Assembly (NCBI GenBank): GCA_963715455.1
Contig: OY970245.1
Span: 62,001-126,000 of the forward strand
Length of the DNA: 64,000 nt
From: VRUE01 sp963715455
GTDB taxonomy: Bacteria > Actinomycetota > Thermoleophilia > Solirubrobacterales > 70-9
Reading direction: 5' to 3'
Shown here: one piece after another, positions 42,381 through 50,786 of the stretch
Numbering within the stretch: the first letter of the stretch is position 1
How the letters are laid out: every line of letters begins with the position of its first letter
Program-made: the position numbers and the translations under genes
Notes under the pieces: model-generated
The model's database searches: none
Seen by the model: only the letters and a program-made list of their open reading frames with translations
Told to the model about the DNA's origin: nothing

Positions 42381-43880
42381 ATGGGCATGAACCTCGCCTC
42401 GCTTCTCACCGAGAGCGCCGCGCGCACGCCGGACAGCCCGGCGATCCGCCTAGGCGACGTCGAGGTGCCCTACGGGACCCTCGACGAGCTCAGCGCCCGT
42501 CTCGCCACGCTGCTGAGCGAGAAGGGCTTCCAGCCGGGCGACCGGGTCGGGGTGATGCTGCCCAACGTGCCCGAATTCCCGGTCGCCTACTACGGCGTGC
42601 TGCGTGCCGGCGGTGTGGTCGTGCCAATGAACGTGCTGCTCAAGCGGCGTGAGATCGCCTTCTACCTCGAGGACTCCGGCGCCAAGCTGCTGCTCGCCTG
42701 GCACGGCTTCGCCGAGGAGGCGCGGGCCGGTGCGACGGAGGCCGGTGCCGAGCTGGTCGAGGTCGAGCCCGGCTCCTTCGCGGCGCTGCTCGGCGAGCAC
42801 GAGCCTACCCCCGGCCTCGCCGAAACGGCGGAGGACGACACCGCGGTGATCCTCTACACCTCGGGCACGACCGGCAAGCCGAAGGGGGCTGAGCTCACCC
42901 ACGTCAACCTCCATCGCAACGCCGAGATCTCCTCGCGCACGACCTGCGAAGTCGGCCCCGGCTCGGTCGTCCTCGGCGCCCTTCCCCTCTTCCACTCATT
43001 CGGCCAGTCGGTCGGCATGAACGCTTCACTTCTGGTCGGTGCCTGTCTCACCTTGGTGCCGAAATTCGACCCCGGCGAGACACTGGAGACGATGCAGCGC
43101 GACGGTGTCACCCACTTCTACGGCGTGCCGACGATGTTTGGCGCGCTCCTGCACCACCCCGAGCGCGAGAGCTACGACACCTCGGCGCTGCGCAACTGCG
43201 TGACCGGCGGCGCCTCGATGCCGGTCGAGGTGCTGCACGGCTTCGAGGATGCCTTCGGCGCAGTCGTCCTGGAGGGCTACGGCCTATCCGAGACTTCGCC
43301 GGTCGCCTCCTCCAACCATCCCGACATGGAGCGCAAGGCGGGCTCGATCGGCACCCCGATCGAGGGGGTCGAGATGAAAGTCGTTGACGAGGACGACAAC
43401 GAGGTCGCCCAGGGCGAGGTCGGCGAGATCGTCATCCGCGGCCACAACATCATGAAGGGCTACTGGCAGCGCCCCGACGCCACCGCGGAGGCGATGAAGG
43501 GCGGCTGGTTCCACAGCGGCGACATGGCGCGCACCGACGAGGAGGGCTACTTCTACATCGTCGACCGCAAGAAGGACCTGATCATCCGCGGCGGCTACAA
43601 CGTCTACCCGCGCGAGGTCGAGGAGGTGCTCTTCGAGCACCCCAAGATCCGCGAAGCGGCGGTGATCGGCGTGCCCCACGACGAGTGGGGTGAGGAGATC
43701 GGCGCCGCGGTCGTCCTCCACGACGGCGAGCAGGTCGATCCCGACGAGGTCAGCGCCTACGTCAAGGAGCGCATCGCCGCCTACAAGTACCCGCGCATCG
43801 TCTGGTTCCTCGACGACCTGCCCAAGGGCCCCACCGGCAAGATCCTCAAGCGCGAGATCGAGCCGCCCGCCTCCGCCTGA
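42381..43880 (+). CDS. acyl-CoA synthetase (long-chain fatty-acid-CoA ligase type)
   Basis: The product is 499 aa, an ANL-superfamily adenylating enzyme that activates a carboxylic acid to its CoA thioester. AMP-binding P-loop YTSGTTGKPKG is at about residues 159-169, motif GYGLSETSPV at about 299-308, the hinge YIVDRKKDLIIRGGYNVYPREVEE at about 393-416, and the catalytic Lys in KGPTGKILKRE near the end. ATG 42387 is an equally possible start. The R2-SCP2 gene follows 104 bases downstream, behind a palindrome. Confidence 0.92.
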   Translation: MGMNLASLLTESAARTPDSPAIRLGDVEVPYGTLDELSARLATLLSEKGFQPGDRVGVMLPNVPEFPVAYYGVLRAGGVVVPMNVLLKRREIAFYLEDSGAKLLLAWHGFAEEARAGATEAGAELVEVEPGSFAALLGEHEPTPGLAETAEDDTAVILYTSGTTGKPKGAELTHVNLHRNAEISSRTTCEVGPGSVVLGALPLFHSFGQSVGMNASLLVGACLTLVPKFDPGETLETMQRDGVTHFYGVPTMFGALLHHPERESYDTSALRNCVTGGASMPVEVLHGFEDAFGAVVLEGYGLSETSPVASSNHPDMERKAGSIGTPIEGVEMKVVDEDDNEVAQGEVGEIVIRGHNIMKGYWQRPDATAEAMKGGWFHSGDMARTDEEGYFYIVDRKKDLIIRGGYNVYPREVEEVLFEHPKIREAAVIGVPHDEWGEEIGAAVVLHDGEQVDPDEVSAYVKERIAAYKYPRIVWFLDDLPKGPTGKILKREIEPPASA

Positions 43881-43896
43881 CACCGCCGAGCCCTGT

Positions 43897-43940
43897 GTGA
43901 CGAAGTCACTCTGGATCAAACTGGCTGGTCAGCCAGTTTG
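43897..43940. promoter_or_regulatory. operator region with 24-base palindrome
   Basis: A perfect inverted repeat with 11-base arms CAAACTGGCTG and CAGCCAGTTTG around GT occupies 43917-43940. A smaller palindrome GTGACGAAGTCAC is at 43897-43909. Both lie in the 104-base gap before the R2-SCP2 gene. Size and symmetry fit a TetR-type operator. A degenerate copy is seen at 50046-50069 beside a tetR gene. Confidence 0.7.
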
Positions 43941-43984
43941 GCGGTAACCTCCCTCGCAGCTGCCGGGCCAACTGAAGGAGAGAG

Positions 43985-45268
43985 ATGAGCGTCGCGTCGC
44001 AGAGCTTGATGGACAACGTCACCTACGAGGATCTGTACCAGCGCTGGGAGCACGGCAACTGGAGCGCCTACGACATCGACCTCTCCGGCGACAAGGCCGG
44101 CTGGGAGGCGCTCAGCGACATCCAGAAGCGCTCGGCGATGTGGATCTACTCGATGTTCTTCTACGGCGAGGACCGGGTCGCCGACACGCTCGCCCCCTAC
44201 ATCACCGCCGCCCCGACCGAGGAGCAGTCCTACTTCCTCGCCACCCAGCAGGTCGACGAGGTACGCCACTCGGTCTTCTTCCACCGCTTCTTCAAGGAGG
44301 TGATCGGCGTCGGCGGCGACTCGATCCAGCAGACGCTCTCCTCCACCCTGCCGCAGCTCAACTGGGGCTACCGCGGCATCTTCGACCGGCTCGACCTGAT
44401 GGCCGAGGAACTGCGCAAGGACCGCTCGCTGCCCAAGTACGCGCAGGCGATCACCCTCTATCACCTGATCGTCGAGGGCTCGCTCGCGCAGCCCGGCCAG
44501 CACTTCATCGAGGACTTCTTCTCCTCCGAAGACACGATGCCGGGCTTCAGCGCCGGCATGGCCAATGTCTCGCGCGACGAGCAGCGCCACATCGGCTTCG
44601 GCGTCAAGGTGCTCTCCGAGCTGCTCGGCGAAGGGCACCCCGGCTGGGAGGAGAACCGAGCGGCGGTCACCGAGCTGCTGCGCGAAGTGCTCCCCTACGG
44701 TCCCGCCGTCTTCTACCCACCCAACTTGGACCGCGAATACACCGAGTGCTACGGCTTCTCGCTGGAGGACATCTTCGCCTTCGGTCTCAAACTGATCCGC
44801 CAGCGCTGGCGTACGATCGGCTACCCGACCGAGGAGATGCCGCCCGGCGTCTTCCCCTTCGACCCCGAGGCCGACGAGCGCGAGGTCGCCGAGCGCCAGG
44901 TGCAACTGATGATGGCCGGCATCCTCGGTCCGCCCGACGCGACACCGGAAGCCACCCCGGAGCTGCAGCGTCTCTACTTTGACGTGGTCAAGCGCGCCGC
45001 CGACCCGCGCGCCGCCAACGGCTCGCCGATCGTCTACCAGTACCGCTTCACCGACGCCGACCCTTGGCATTTGGTGCTCGACAACGGCTCTACCCGCGCA
45101 GAGCCGGGCGAAGCGCCCAACCCGACGCTCACCCTGGAGGCGAGCTGGCGTGACTTCGTCTCGATGAGCAAGCCGGAAGCCAACCCCCTGAAGATGGTCC
45201 TCACCCGCCGCATCCGGCCACGCGGCTCGATCCGCGAGATCGCCCGGATGCGCAAGGTGTTCCGCTAG
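43985..45268 (+). CDS. R2-like diiron ferritin-fold protein fused to SCP2 lipid-binding domain
   Basis: The product is 427 aa. The N-terminal 330 residues form a ribonucleotide-reductase-R2-like four-helix bundle with a full set of dimetal ligands: E62, E92 and H95 (DEVRH), E164, E199 and H202 (DEQRH). The C-terminal part (about 345-427) resembles a sterol carrier protein 2 domain (WHLVLDNGSTRAEPGEAPNPTLT pattern seen at 358-380). No radical-transfer Tyr or R1 partner is apparent, so a lipid- or fatty-acid-oxidising oxygenase is more likely than nucleotide reduction. GAAGGAGAG precedes the ATG. It follows an acyl-CoA ligase. Confidence 0.85.
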   Translation: MSVASQSLMDNVTYEDLYQRWEHGNWSAYDIDLSGDKAGWEALSDIQKRSAMWIYSMFFYGEDRVADTLAPYITAAPTEEQSYFLATQQVDEVRHSVFFHRFFKEVIGVGGDSIQQTLSSTLPQLNWGYRGIFDRLDLMAEELRKDRSLPKYAQAITLYHLIVEGSLAQPGQHFIEDFFSSEDTMPGFSAGMANVSRDEQRHIGFGVKVLSELLGEGHPGWEENRAAVTELLREVLPYGPAVFYPPNLDREYTECYGFSLEDIFAFGLKLIRQRWRTIGYPTEEMPPGVFPFDPEADEREVAERQVQLMMAGILGPPDATPEATPELQRLYFDVVKRAADPRAANGSPIVYQYRFTDADPWHLVLDNGSTRAEPGEAPNPTLTLEASWRDFVSMSKPEANPLKMVLTRRIRPRGSIREIARMRKVFR

Positions 45269-45273
45269 CGATT

Positions 45274-45292
45274 CCGCCTCCTACCTTGGCGG
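45274..45292 (+). terminator. weak hairpin after the R2-SCP2 gene
   Basis: Five-base arms CCGCC and GGCGG with a 9-base loop start six bases after the stop. There is no T-tract; it is offered only as the best terminator candidate in the 56-base gap. Confidence 0.3.
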
Positions 45293-45324
45293 CAGGGGAA
45301 CTGGAAGCCTCTTCAGGCTGACCA

Positions 45325-46395
45325 TTGCGCTGGAGTAACGTTGAAAAAACCTACCGGTGGTGCAGGGAAAGAAGTCGCCGCTTCGTCTTGACAACGTTGA
45401 CCGGTTTGATTCTTTTCACGCTCCTCCTCGACGCGCTTCCGAACCCATTCTCCTGCGGCAGCGATGAGCAAGTTGCCGTCCGCGAACAGATCGCCGAGGA
45501 TCTCCCGAAGGGGGGCAAGGCCCGGCTTATTCGACGCCTCTTCCTCCACGATGCGGCCACTACCTCATACCTCGTGGTTATTCGCCATCCGCCCCCCAAG
45601 CCAAAGCTGACGCCATGGGACGAGCTGCGGATTTACGATGCGACCGGCCCTGACCTCGAGTTGGGCCTCGAGCTACGGCCGCTTTCCCTGGCAGGAGGTG
45701 TGCCCACCGTCCACCACGCAGGAATCCGTTGGGGAAACCGCACGGGCCGCATGTATCACTTCACCCTGCTCGCGACGTCAGACATAGGTTCCGATGGATC
45801 AGCGGAGATCATTGGCGCATATCGGGATCAGATAAGTTCTGTAGAACGTCCGTTTGCAATATCTTGGAACGAGAGCGACGGGCGGTACGAGGTGTCTCCC
45901 CTGATCGCCTCCCCCCCAAACGTGCGCGTCTATTTGTCGGGGAGCTTGGATGTTGCACACTGGTCACAGCGTGAGTCGCGTACGGGACTCCGTCTCGGCG
46001 TCTACCCAAACGACCGCGAAACCAAGCTCTTCGGAGCGACCAGGGTAACCGTTAGGCACCTCGCCAGTGGGGGTTGGATTCTCCTCGCTGGACATGCGTC
46101 CCTCACACGGTCGGTCCGGACATCGCCCTCCGCGGAAGGTTTCCGCAATTGGGGCTCGGGGTTCGAATGGAGCTTCCGCCATGCCTTCGGCATCTCGCCG
46201 AAGATCTCCCTGCTCACCGTTGACGCGTTGGGACTGCGAGACGCGAACGGCAAGGTTCGAACAGTGGACTGCAGTGAGTTTGCGACGAGCCCCATTCGGC
46301 CAGGATTGACAGTTCCTCGACTAACCGCAAACGCCTTGACTCTCTCGCCCCTAGGGCCTCGTCACCTACATCTCGACGGTCGCGTCTACTGTTGA
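45325..46395 (+). CDS. unrecognised membrane-anchored extracytoplasmic protein, low GC
   Basis: The product is about 356 aa. A basic N-terminus (RERSRR) and one hydrophobic segment (about residues 20-36) precede a mainly beta-strand extracytoplasmic region with two short DIGSDGSAEIIG/SWNESDGRYEV stretches that recall FG-GAP or integrin-like loops. No catalytic motif or known family is recognised. The start is unsure: TTG 45325 has no ribosome-binding site and TTG 45385 is possible. Base composition is clearly less GC-rich than the flanks, which suggests horizontal acquisition. Confidence 0.6.
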   Translation: MRWSNVEKTYRWCRERSRRFVLTTLTGLILFTLLLDALPNPFSCGSDEQVAVREQIAEDLPKGGKARLIRRLFLHDAATTSYLVVIRHPPPKPKLTPWDELRIYDATGPDLELGLELRPLSLAGGVPTVHHAGIRWGNRTGRMYHFTLLATSDIGSDGSAEIIGAYRDQISSVERPFAISWNESDGRYEVSPLIASPPNVRVYLSGSLDVAHWSQRESRTGLRLGVYPNDRETKLFGATRVTVRHLASGGWILLAGHASLTRSVRTSPSAEGFRNWGSGFEWSFRHAFGISPKISLLTVDALGLRDANGKVRTVDCSEFATSPIRPGLTVPRLTANALTLSPLGPRHLHLDGRVYC

Positions 46396-46418
46396 ACGGT
46401 AGAGACCAATGGCCACGA

Positions 46419-47825
46419 TTAGCTAATCGGTGGGCGCTGGTCCGCCCAGGGGCGCTCGGACTCGAGCTGGGCGGCCAGCGAGAGCAGGGTGGCCTCGTCG
46501 CCGGGACGGCCGATGATCTGCACGGCGAGCGGCATGCCGTCGGCCGCGATGCCAGCCGGCACCGACATCGCTGGGTTGCCGAGGTGGTTCCAAGGCACGC
46601 AGAAGGGATAGAAGCGGCTCATGCCGAGCACGGTGGGAATCGCGCCGCGGCTCTCCCAGCGGCGCACGGGCAGCGCCGTGTCACCCATCACCGGCGTCAT
46701 CAAGACATCGCAGGAATCGAAGATCGCGTTGACACGAGTGGCGTCGGCCTCGCGCGCGGCGAGAGCCCGCTGGAAGAGGCCGTCGGGGATCAGGCGCCCG
46801 AGCCGGCCGAAACCGCGCGTGCGCCGTTCGAGCCGCTCGGAGTGGGGCACTTCGGCGAGCTCTTCGGCGATGCCGCGCAGGTAGCGGGGCGTGATGTTGT
46901 TGCCGATGCCGCCCCAGCTTGGGTCTCGCTGGGTGACGTCGTGACCCAGCGAGCGCAGCAGCTCGGCCGTCTCGGCGACGGCGCCTTCGGCGGTCGTTGA
47001 GACGAGCGGCGGGGCCGCGGCACGCGGCGGGGCCGTCGACCAGGCGACGCGCAGCTTGCCGGGCGACGTGCGAGCGGCCTCGACGAAGGGTCGCTCAGGC
47101 AGCGACGGCGCGCCGGGCTCGCTGGAGCCACCGCTGACGACGTCCAGGTAGAGCGCCGTGTCGAGCACCGTGCGGCTGACGCAACCGTTGACCGAGAGTC
47201 CGTTCCAGTGCTCGGCATGGGGCTCTAGGGAGATCCGCCCGCGCTGTGGCTTGAGCCCGAAGAGCCCGCAGGAGGAAGCCGGGATGCGGATCGAGCCGGC
47301 GCCATCAGAGGCCGAGGCGATCGCCACCAAGCCGGCGGCGACCGCTGCCGCGCTGCCGCCGCTGGAGCCACCCGGGGTGCGCTGCGCATTCCAGGGATTG
47401 CGCGAAACCCCCCAGGTGACCGACTCGGTGAAGCCGCAAATCGCCAGCTCGGGCAGGTGCGTCTTGCCGATCACGATCGCTCCCGCCTCACGCAGGCGGC
47501 GCACCATCTCGTCGTCAGCGTCGGCCGGATCGGGATAAGCGTCGGTGCCGTTGCAGGTCAGCTCGCCGGCCAGACCGTGGTTGTCCTTGAGCGCGATCGG
47601 CACGCCGAGCAGCGGCCGCTCCTCGCCCCCCTTCAGCCGCGCCTCGGCCTGCTGTGCCTCGAGCAACGCCCGCTCGCCGAGCACGGCGCGGAAGACGTTG
47701 AGCTGCGGCTCGAGCCGGGCGATCCGCTCCAGGTAGAGCTGCACCAGCTCACTCGGCGAGACCTCCCCCGCCCGCACCATCTCGGCCTGCTTAGCCGCCC
47801 CCGCAAACGCCAGCTCATCACTCAT
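46419..47825 (-). CDS. amidase, amidase-signature family
   Basis: The product is 468 aa. The Ser-cisSer-Lys triad can be placed: Lys in VPIALKDNHG (about residue 79), the cis-Ser in GGSSGGSAAAVAAG and the nucleophile Ser in GAGSIRIPAS (about 177). These enzymes hydrolyse amides such as fatty-acid or aryl amides, and GatA is a paralogue; lack of gatB/gatC nearby argues against GatA. ATG 47825 was preferred over GTG 47831. It follows the MMPL gene by 26 bases in the TetR-MMPL-amidase run. Confidence 0.92.
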   Translation of the reverse strand: MSDELAFAGAAKQAEMVRAGEVSPSELVQLYLERIARLEPQLNVFRAVLGERALLEAQQAEARLKGGEERPLLGVPIALKDNHGLAGELTCNGTDAYPDPADADDEMVRRLREAGAIVIGKTHLPELAICGFTESVTWGVSRNPWNAQRTPGGSSGGSAAAVAAGLVAIASASDGAGSIRIPASSCGLFGLKPQRGRISLEPHAEHWNGLSVNGCVSRTVLDTALYLDVVSGGSSEPGAPSLPERPFVEAARTSPGKLRVAWSTAPPRAAAPPLVSTTAEGAVAETAELLRSLGHDVTQRDPSWGGIGNNITPRYLRGIAEELAEVPHSERLERRTRGFGRLGRLIPDGLFQRALAAREADATRVNAIFDSCDVLMTPVMGDTALPVRRWESRGAIPTVLGMSRFYPFCVPWNHLGNPAMSVPAGIAADGMPLAVQIIGRPGDEATLLSLAAQLESERPWADQRPPIS

Positions 47826-47851
47826 GGTCACGCAGCGTATTTGACCGGTCC

Positions 47852-50050
47852 CTACGCCTCCGCTGGCGCGGCCTCACCCGAGCCGCTCTCGAAGCTGAGA
47901 TCGGGTAGGGCGCGATCGAGCCAGGAAGGCATCCACCAGTTCCAGTCGCCGAAGAGCTTCATCGCCGCGGGCACGAGGATCAGCCGCACCAAGGTCGCGT
48001 CGAGGGCGATCGCCACGGCGCAACCCACGCCGAGCTCCTTGATCGAGGGCACTCCGGTGAACACGAAGACGGCGAAGACGGAGGTCATGATCAGCGCCGC
48101 CGAGGAGATCGTGCGGGCGCTGGTCGAGAGGCCTTCGGCGACCGCTCGCTCGTTGTCGCCGTGCTCCAGGTAGTGCTCGCGGATGCGCGACATGAGGAAG
48201 ACCTCGTAGTCCATCGAGAGGCCGAAGACGATGGCGAAGATCAGCGGCACGTTGATCGTGTCGAGGGCGCCCTGGCTTTCGAAGCCGAGCAGGCCGTCGA
48301 ACCAGCCCCACTGGAAGATCGCGACGAGCACGCCGAAGGCGGCACCGATCGAGAGCAGGTTCATCAGCACCGCCTTCAGCGGCAGCAGCAGCGAGCGCAG
48401 CATCACCATCAGCACGAGGAAGCTGAGCGCCAGGACGAAGAGCACGATCTTCCACATCGAGCCGCTGACCTGGTGGCGGGCGTCCTGGCTGCGCGCGGTT
48501 TCGCCGCCGACATCGACGGTCGCGACACGGCTCAACTCAGTGCTCGGCACAACCGTCTCACGCAACCGCTCGACCAGAGCGATCGTGGCGTCGGACTCGC
48601 TGCCGGCGCTCGGCGTCGCCTGGATCAGGACACTGGACCCGGCGAAGGTCGGCGGTGCCACGGAGGCCACGCCGGGGGTCGAGGAAATCGTGCGCTCGAA
48701 GCTCGCCACGGCGAGGCGATCGCCGTGGCTGGGCTCGGACCCGTCGAAGGAGGCGGCGATCAGCACCGGGTCAGTGCCACCGCCGAGCTGCTCGGAGGCG
48801 AGCTCGTTGCCGACCCGCACGTCGCTCTCCTTAGGGAACTGGCTGAGCGCCTGCGTGCCGGTCTCGATCGAGAGCAGCGGGATCGCCAGGGTGAGCAGGA
48901 CGGCAGAGACGCCGATCACGGCGACCCACGGGTGGGCCATGATCCGCGTCGTCCAGCGCACCCAGAAGGCCTCGCGGTCGGGGCGCTCGCCACTCCGGCG
49001 GAAAAACCCCAGCACCTTGGCGACGATGCCGCCGGGCAGCACGCGGTCGCCGAGCATCGCGATCAGCACCGGCAGCAACGTGGTCGCCGTGAGGATCGAG
49101 ACGGCGACGACGGTCATCGCACCCAGCGCCATCGAGCGCAGGGCCTGATTGTCGACCATCCACAGCCCGGCCAGCGAGACGATCACGGCGAGACCTGAGA
49201 AGGCGACCGCCAGGCCGGAGGTGGAGAGCGCCTCGGCCCGCGCCGCGTCCTGGTCGCGACCAGCGGCGCGCTCCTCGCGGTAGCGAGCGAGGATGAAGAG
49301 CGAATAGTCGATCGCCACCCCGATGCCGATCATCGAGGCCATGTTGGTGACGAAGACCGAGGTGGTCATGCCCAGCGAGATGAAGTAGATCAGCGCCCCG
49401 GTGACGATCACGCTGACGAAGCCCAGGGCAAGCGGCAGCGCCGCGGCCGCCAGCGAGCCGAAGACGATCAGCAAGATGATGGCGACGATCGGGAAGCCAC
49501 CCGCCTCGGCTTTGGCGAGGTCTTCCTTGGAGAGCTCCTGCATCCCGGCCCAGATCGTCGGCTGCCCGGCGAGGTAGGTGGTAACGCCGGCGTCGGCCAC
49601 GCCGGGGTCGAGCTCTTCGCGCAGGGTCGTGGCGGAGTCGGTCTGGCGATCGGGGGACTGCTCGCTGCGCAGGGGCAGCAGGGCCGTGTCGGTGCGCTGT
49701 AGCGCCAGCTCACCGCGGCGGGCGACTGCCGGCGGCAGCGTCACTTCATCGAGGCCGGCAACGGCCCGCTGGACCCGGGCGACAGCCGCGGCCCGGACCG
49801 CGGCATCGGCGGCCGCATCGGCCCGCAGCAACACCGTGATCCCGCCGGTCTTCGTCGCAAAGTCGCCCTGCAGGGCATCGCTGACCGCCTGCGACTCGCT
49901 GCCCGGAACGTCGAAGCCGCCACCGGTCAGGTGCTCGGTCTGCTTCGCGGCAAGCGGCAGAGCGGCAAGCACGATCGCGATCCAAGCAACGAACACCAGC
50001 CGCCGGCGACGACCGAGAAACCCTGCGAGCTTGACCATGAAATCGCGCAT
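47852..50050 (-). CDS. MMPL-family RND transporter
   Basis: The product is 732 aa with the RND layout: helix 1, a large extracytoplasmic loop (about residues 35-170), a six-helix block, a second loop (about 395-535) and a final helix block. Motifs include IGVAIDYSLFILARYREE (about 242-259) and FGLSMDYEVFLMSRIREHY (about 615-633), the paired Asp-Tyr proton-relay signatures of MMPL proteins. In Actinomycetota these export lipids or cell-envelope components. A degenerate operator-like palindrome overlaps the start codon, and the tetR gene lies 77 bases upstream on the same strand. Confidence 0.93.
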   Translation of the reverse strand: MRDFMVKLAGFLGRRRRLVFVAWIAIVLAALPLAAKQTEHLTGGGFDVPGSESQAVSDALQGDFATKTGGITVLLRADAAADAAVRAAAVARVQRAVAGLDEVTLPPAVARRGELALQRTDTALLPLRSEQSPDRQTDSATTLREELDPGVADAGVTTYLAGQPTIWAGMQELSKEDLAKAEAGGFPIVAIILLIVFGSLAAAALPLALGFVSVIVTGALIYFISLGMTTSVFVTNMASMIGIGVAIDYSLFILARYREERAAGRDQDAARAEALSTSGLAVAFSGLAVIVSLAGLWMVDNQALRSMALGAMTVVAVSILTATTLLPVLIAMLGDRVLPGGIVAKVLGFFRRSGERPDREAFWVRWTTRIMAHPWVAVIGVSAVLLTLAIPLLSIETGTQALSQFPKESDVRVGNELASEQLGGGTDPVLIAASFDGSEPSHGDRLAVASFERTISSTPGVASVAPPTFAGSSVLIQATPSAGSESDATIALVERLRETVVPSTELSRVATVDVGGETARSQDARHQVSGSMWKIVLFVLALSFLVLMVMLRSLLLPLKAVLMNLLSIGAAFGVLVAIFQWGWFDGLLGFESQGALDTINVPLIFAIVFGLSMDYEVFLMSRIREHYLEHGDNERAVAEGLSTSARTISSAALIMTSVFAVFVFTGVPSIKELGVGCAVAIALDATLVRLILVPAAMKLFGDWNWWMPSWLDRALPDLSFESGSGEAAPAEA

Positions 50051-50069
50051 TGGCTGGATGGCCAGTTTT
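50046..50069. promoter_or_regulatory. degenerate copy of the 43917-43940 palindrome at the MMPL start
   Basis: Aligned without gaps to the perfect palindrome at 43917-43940, 16 of the 22 arm bases agree, including TGGCTG on one side and GCCAGTTT on the other. It overlaps the ATG of the MMPL gene and the place where a ribosome-binding site should be. This suggests a weaker site for the same regulator. It could be chance similarity. Confidence 0.4.
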
Positions 50070-50085
50070 TCGGACCGGCGCTCGG

Positions 50086-50129
50086 CGGACTGTGAGTCCG
50101 GTCACTCCCAGCGACCGAAGTGGGTCGCT
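50086..50129 (-). terminator. two adjacent hairpins between tetR and MMPL genes
   Basis: CGGACT-GTG-AGTCCG (50086-50100) and AGCGACC-gaagtg-GGTCGCT (50110-50129) are both perfect. The second overlaps the tetR stop codon. They may attenuate or separate the tetR transcript from the MMPL gene. Confidence 0.4.
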
Positions 50130-50736
50130 ACTGGTCGGTGAGCAGGTAGCGGCCGGAGGCCGCGGCGACGGCGAGGCCGCCGCTGATGTCGCGATCGGTG
50201 TCGGAGAGCGCCTGCAGGGCGAAGCCGTCGGCGACGGCGAAGAGGTAGGAGACGATCTCCTCGGCGTCGTGGCGCAGCTTGAGCACGCCCTCCTGCTCCT
50301 TGGCCTTGAGTACATCGGCGACGTGGGAGCGGGTGCGCTCGAAGAGCTGGCCGACCTCGTGCTGGATCTCGGGGTTGCGTCGGCCGGCGCTGAAAAGCTC
50401 GTAGAGCAGCAAGAAGAAAGCCGGCTCGTTCTCGATCAGGTCGGTGAGGCTGGCGAGCAGCACGTCGATCACATCGTCGACGGTCTGCGCCTTGGCCAGT
50501 GGCTCGTCGAGCCGGGCAACGCGGATCTCGGCGTCGCGTCGCACGACCTCGACCAGGAGCCGCTCCTTGGTGCCGAAGTAGTAGTGCAGCAGGCCACGAC
50601 TGACGCCCGCCTCCCGCGCCACATGCTCGAAGGTGGAGCCGGCCGCGCCGCGCTTGGCAACGCTGACGCGCATCGCATCGACGATGCGCTGCGCCTTCTC
50701 GCCGCTGAGCTCCCGCTCCTTAGTGGCTGCCTCCAT
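50128..50736 (-). CDS. TetR-family transcriptional regulator
   Basis: The product is 202 aa. The N-terminal helix-turn-helix (about residues 13-58) shows the TetR pattern ERELSGEKAQRIVDAMRVSVAKRG followed by TFEHVAREAGVSRGLLHYYFG (seen at 34-54). The helical C-terminal domain binds an unknown ligand, probably a lipid or hydrophobic compound given its MMPL neighbour. Likely regulator of the MMPL-amidase genes and, through a shared palindrome, of the R2-SCP2 gene. Its own upstream region has CCATA/TATGG half-sites near 50732-50750. Confidence 0.9.
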   Translation of the reverse strand: MEAATKERELSGEKAQRIVDAMRVSVAKRGAAGSTFEHVAREAGVSRGLLHYYFGTKERLLVEVVRRDAEIRVARLDEPLAKAQTVDDVIDVLLASLTDLIENEPAFFLLLYELFSAGRRNPEIQHEVGQLFERTRSHVADVLKAKEQEGVLKLRHDAEEIVSYLFAVADGFALQALSDTDRDISGGLAVAAASGRYLLTDQ

Positions 50737-50753
50737 ATGACCAGTCTATGGAG

Positions 50754-50778
50754 ACCAGCGGGCGGGAAGCCCGCTGGT
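50754..50778 (-). terminator. hairpin upstream of tetR
   Basis: Perfect 10-base arms ACCAGCGGGC (50754-50763) and GCCCGCTGGT (50769-50778) with a 5-base loop, eight bases after the stop of the gene ending at 50787. Probably its terminator; no T-tract. Confidence 0.55.
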
Positions 50779-50786
50779 GTGCGAAA

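Noticed and set aside
46419..47825. Amidase considered as GatA of the glutamyl-tRNA amidotransferase
   Set aside because: No gatB or gatC nearby, and it sits in a TetR-MMPL run; the general amidase-signature family is the safer call.
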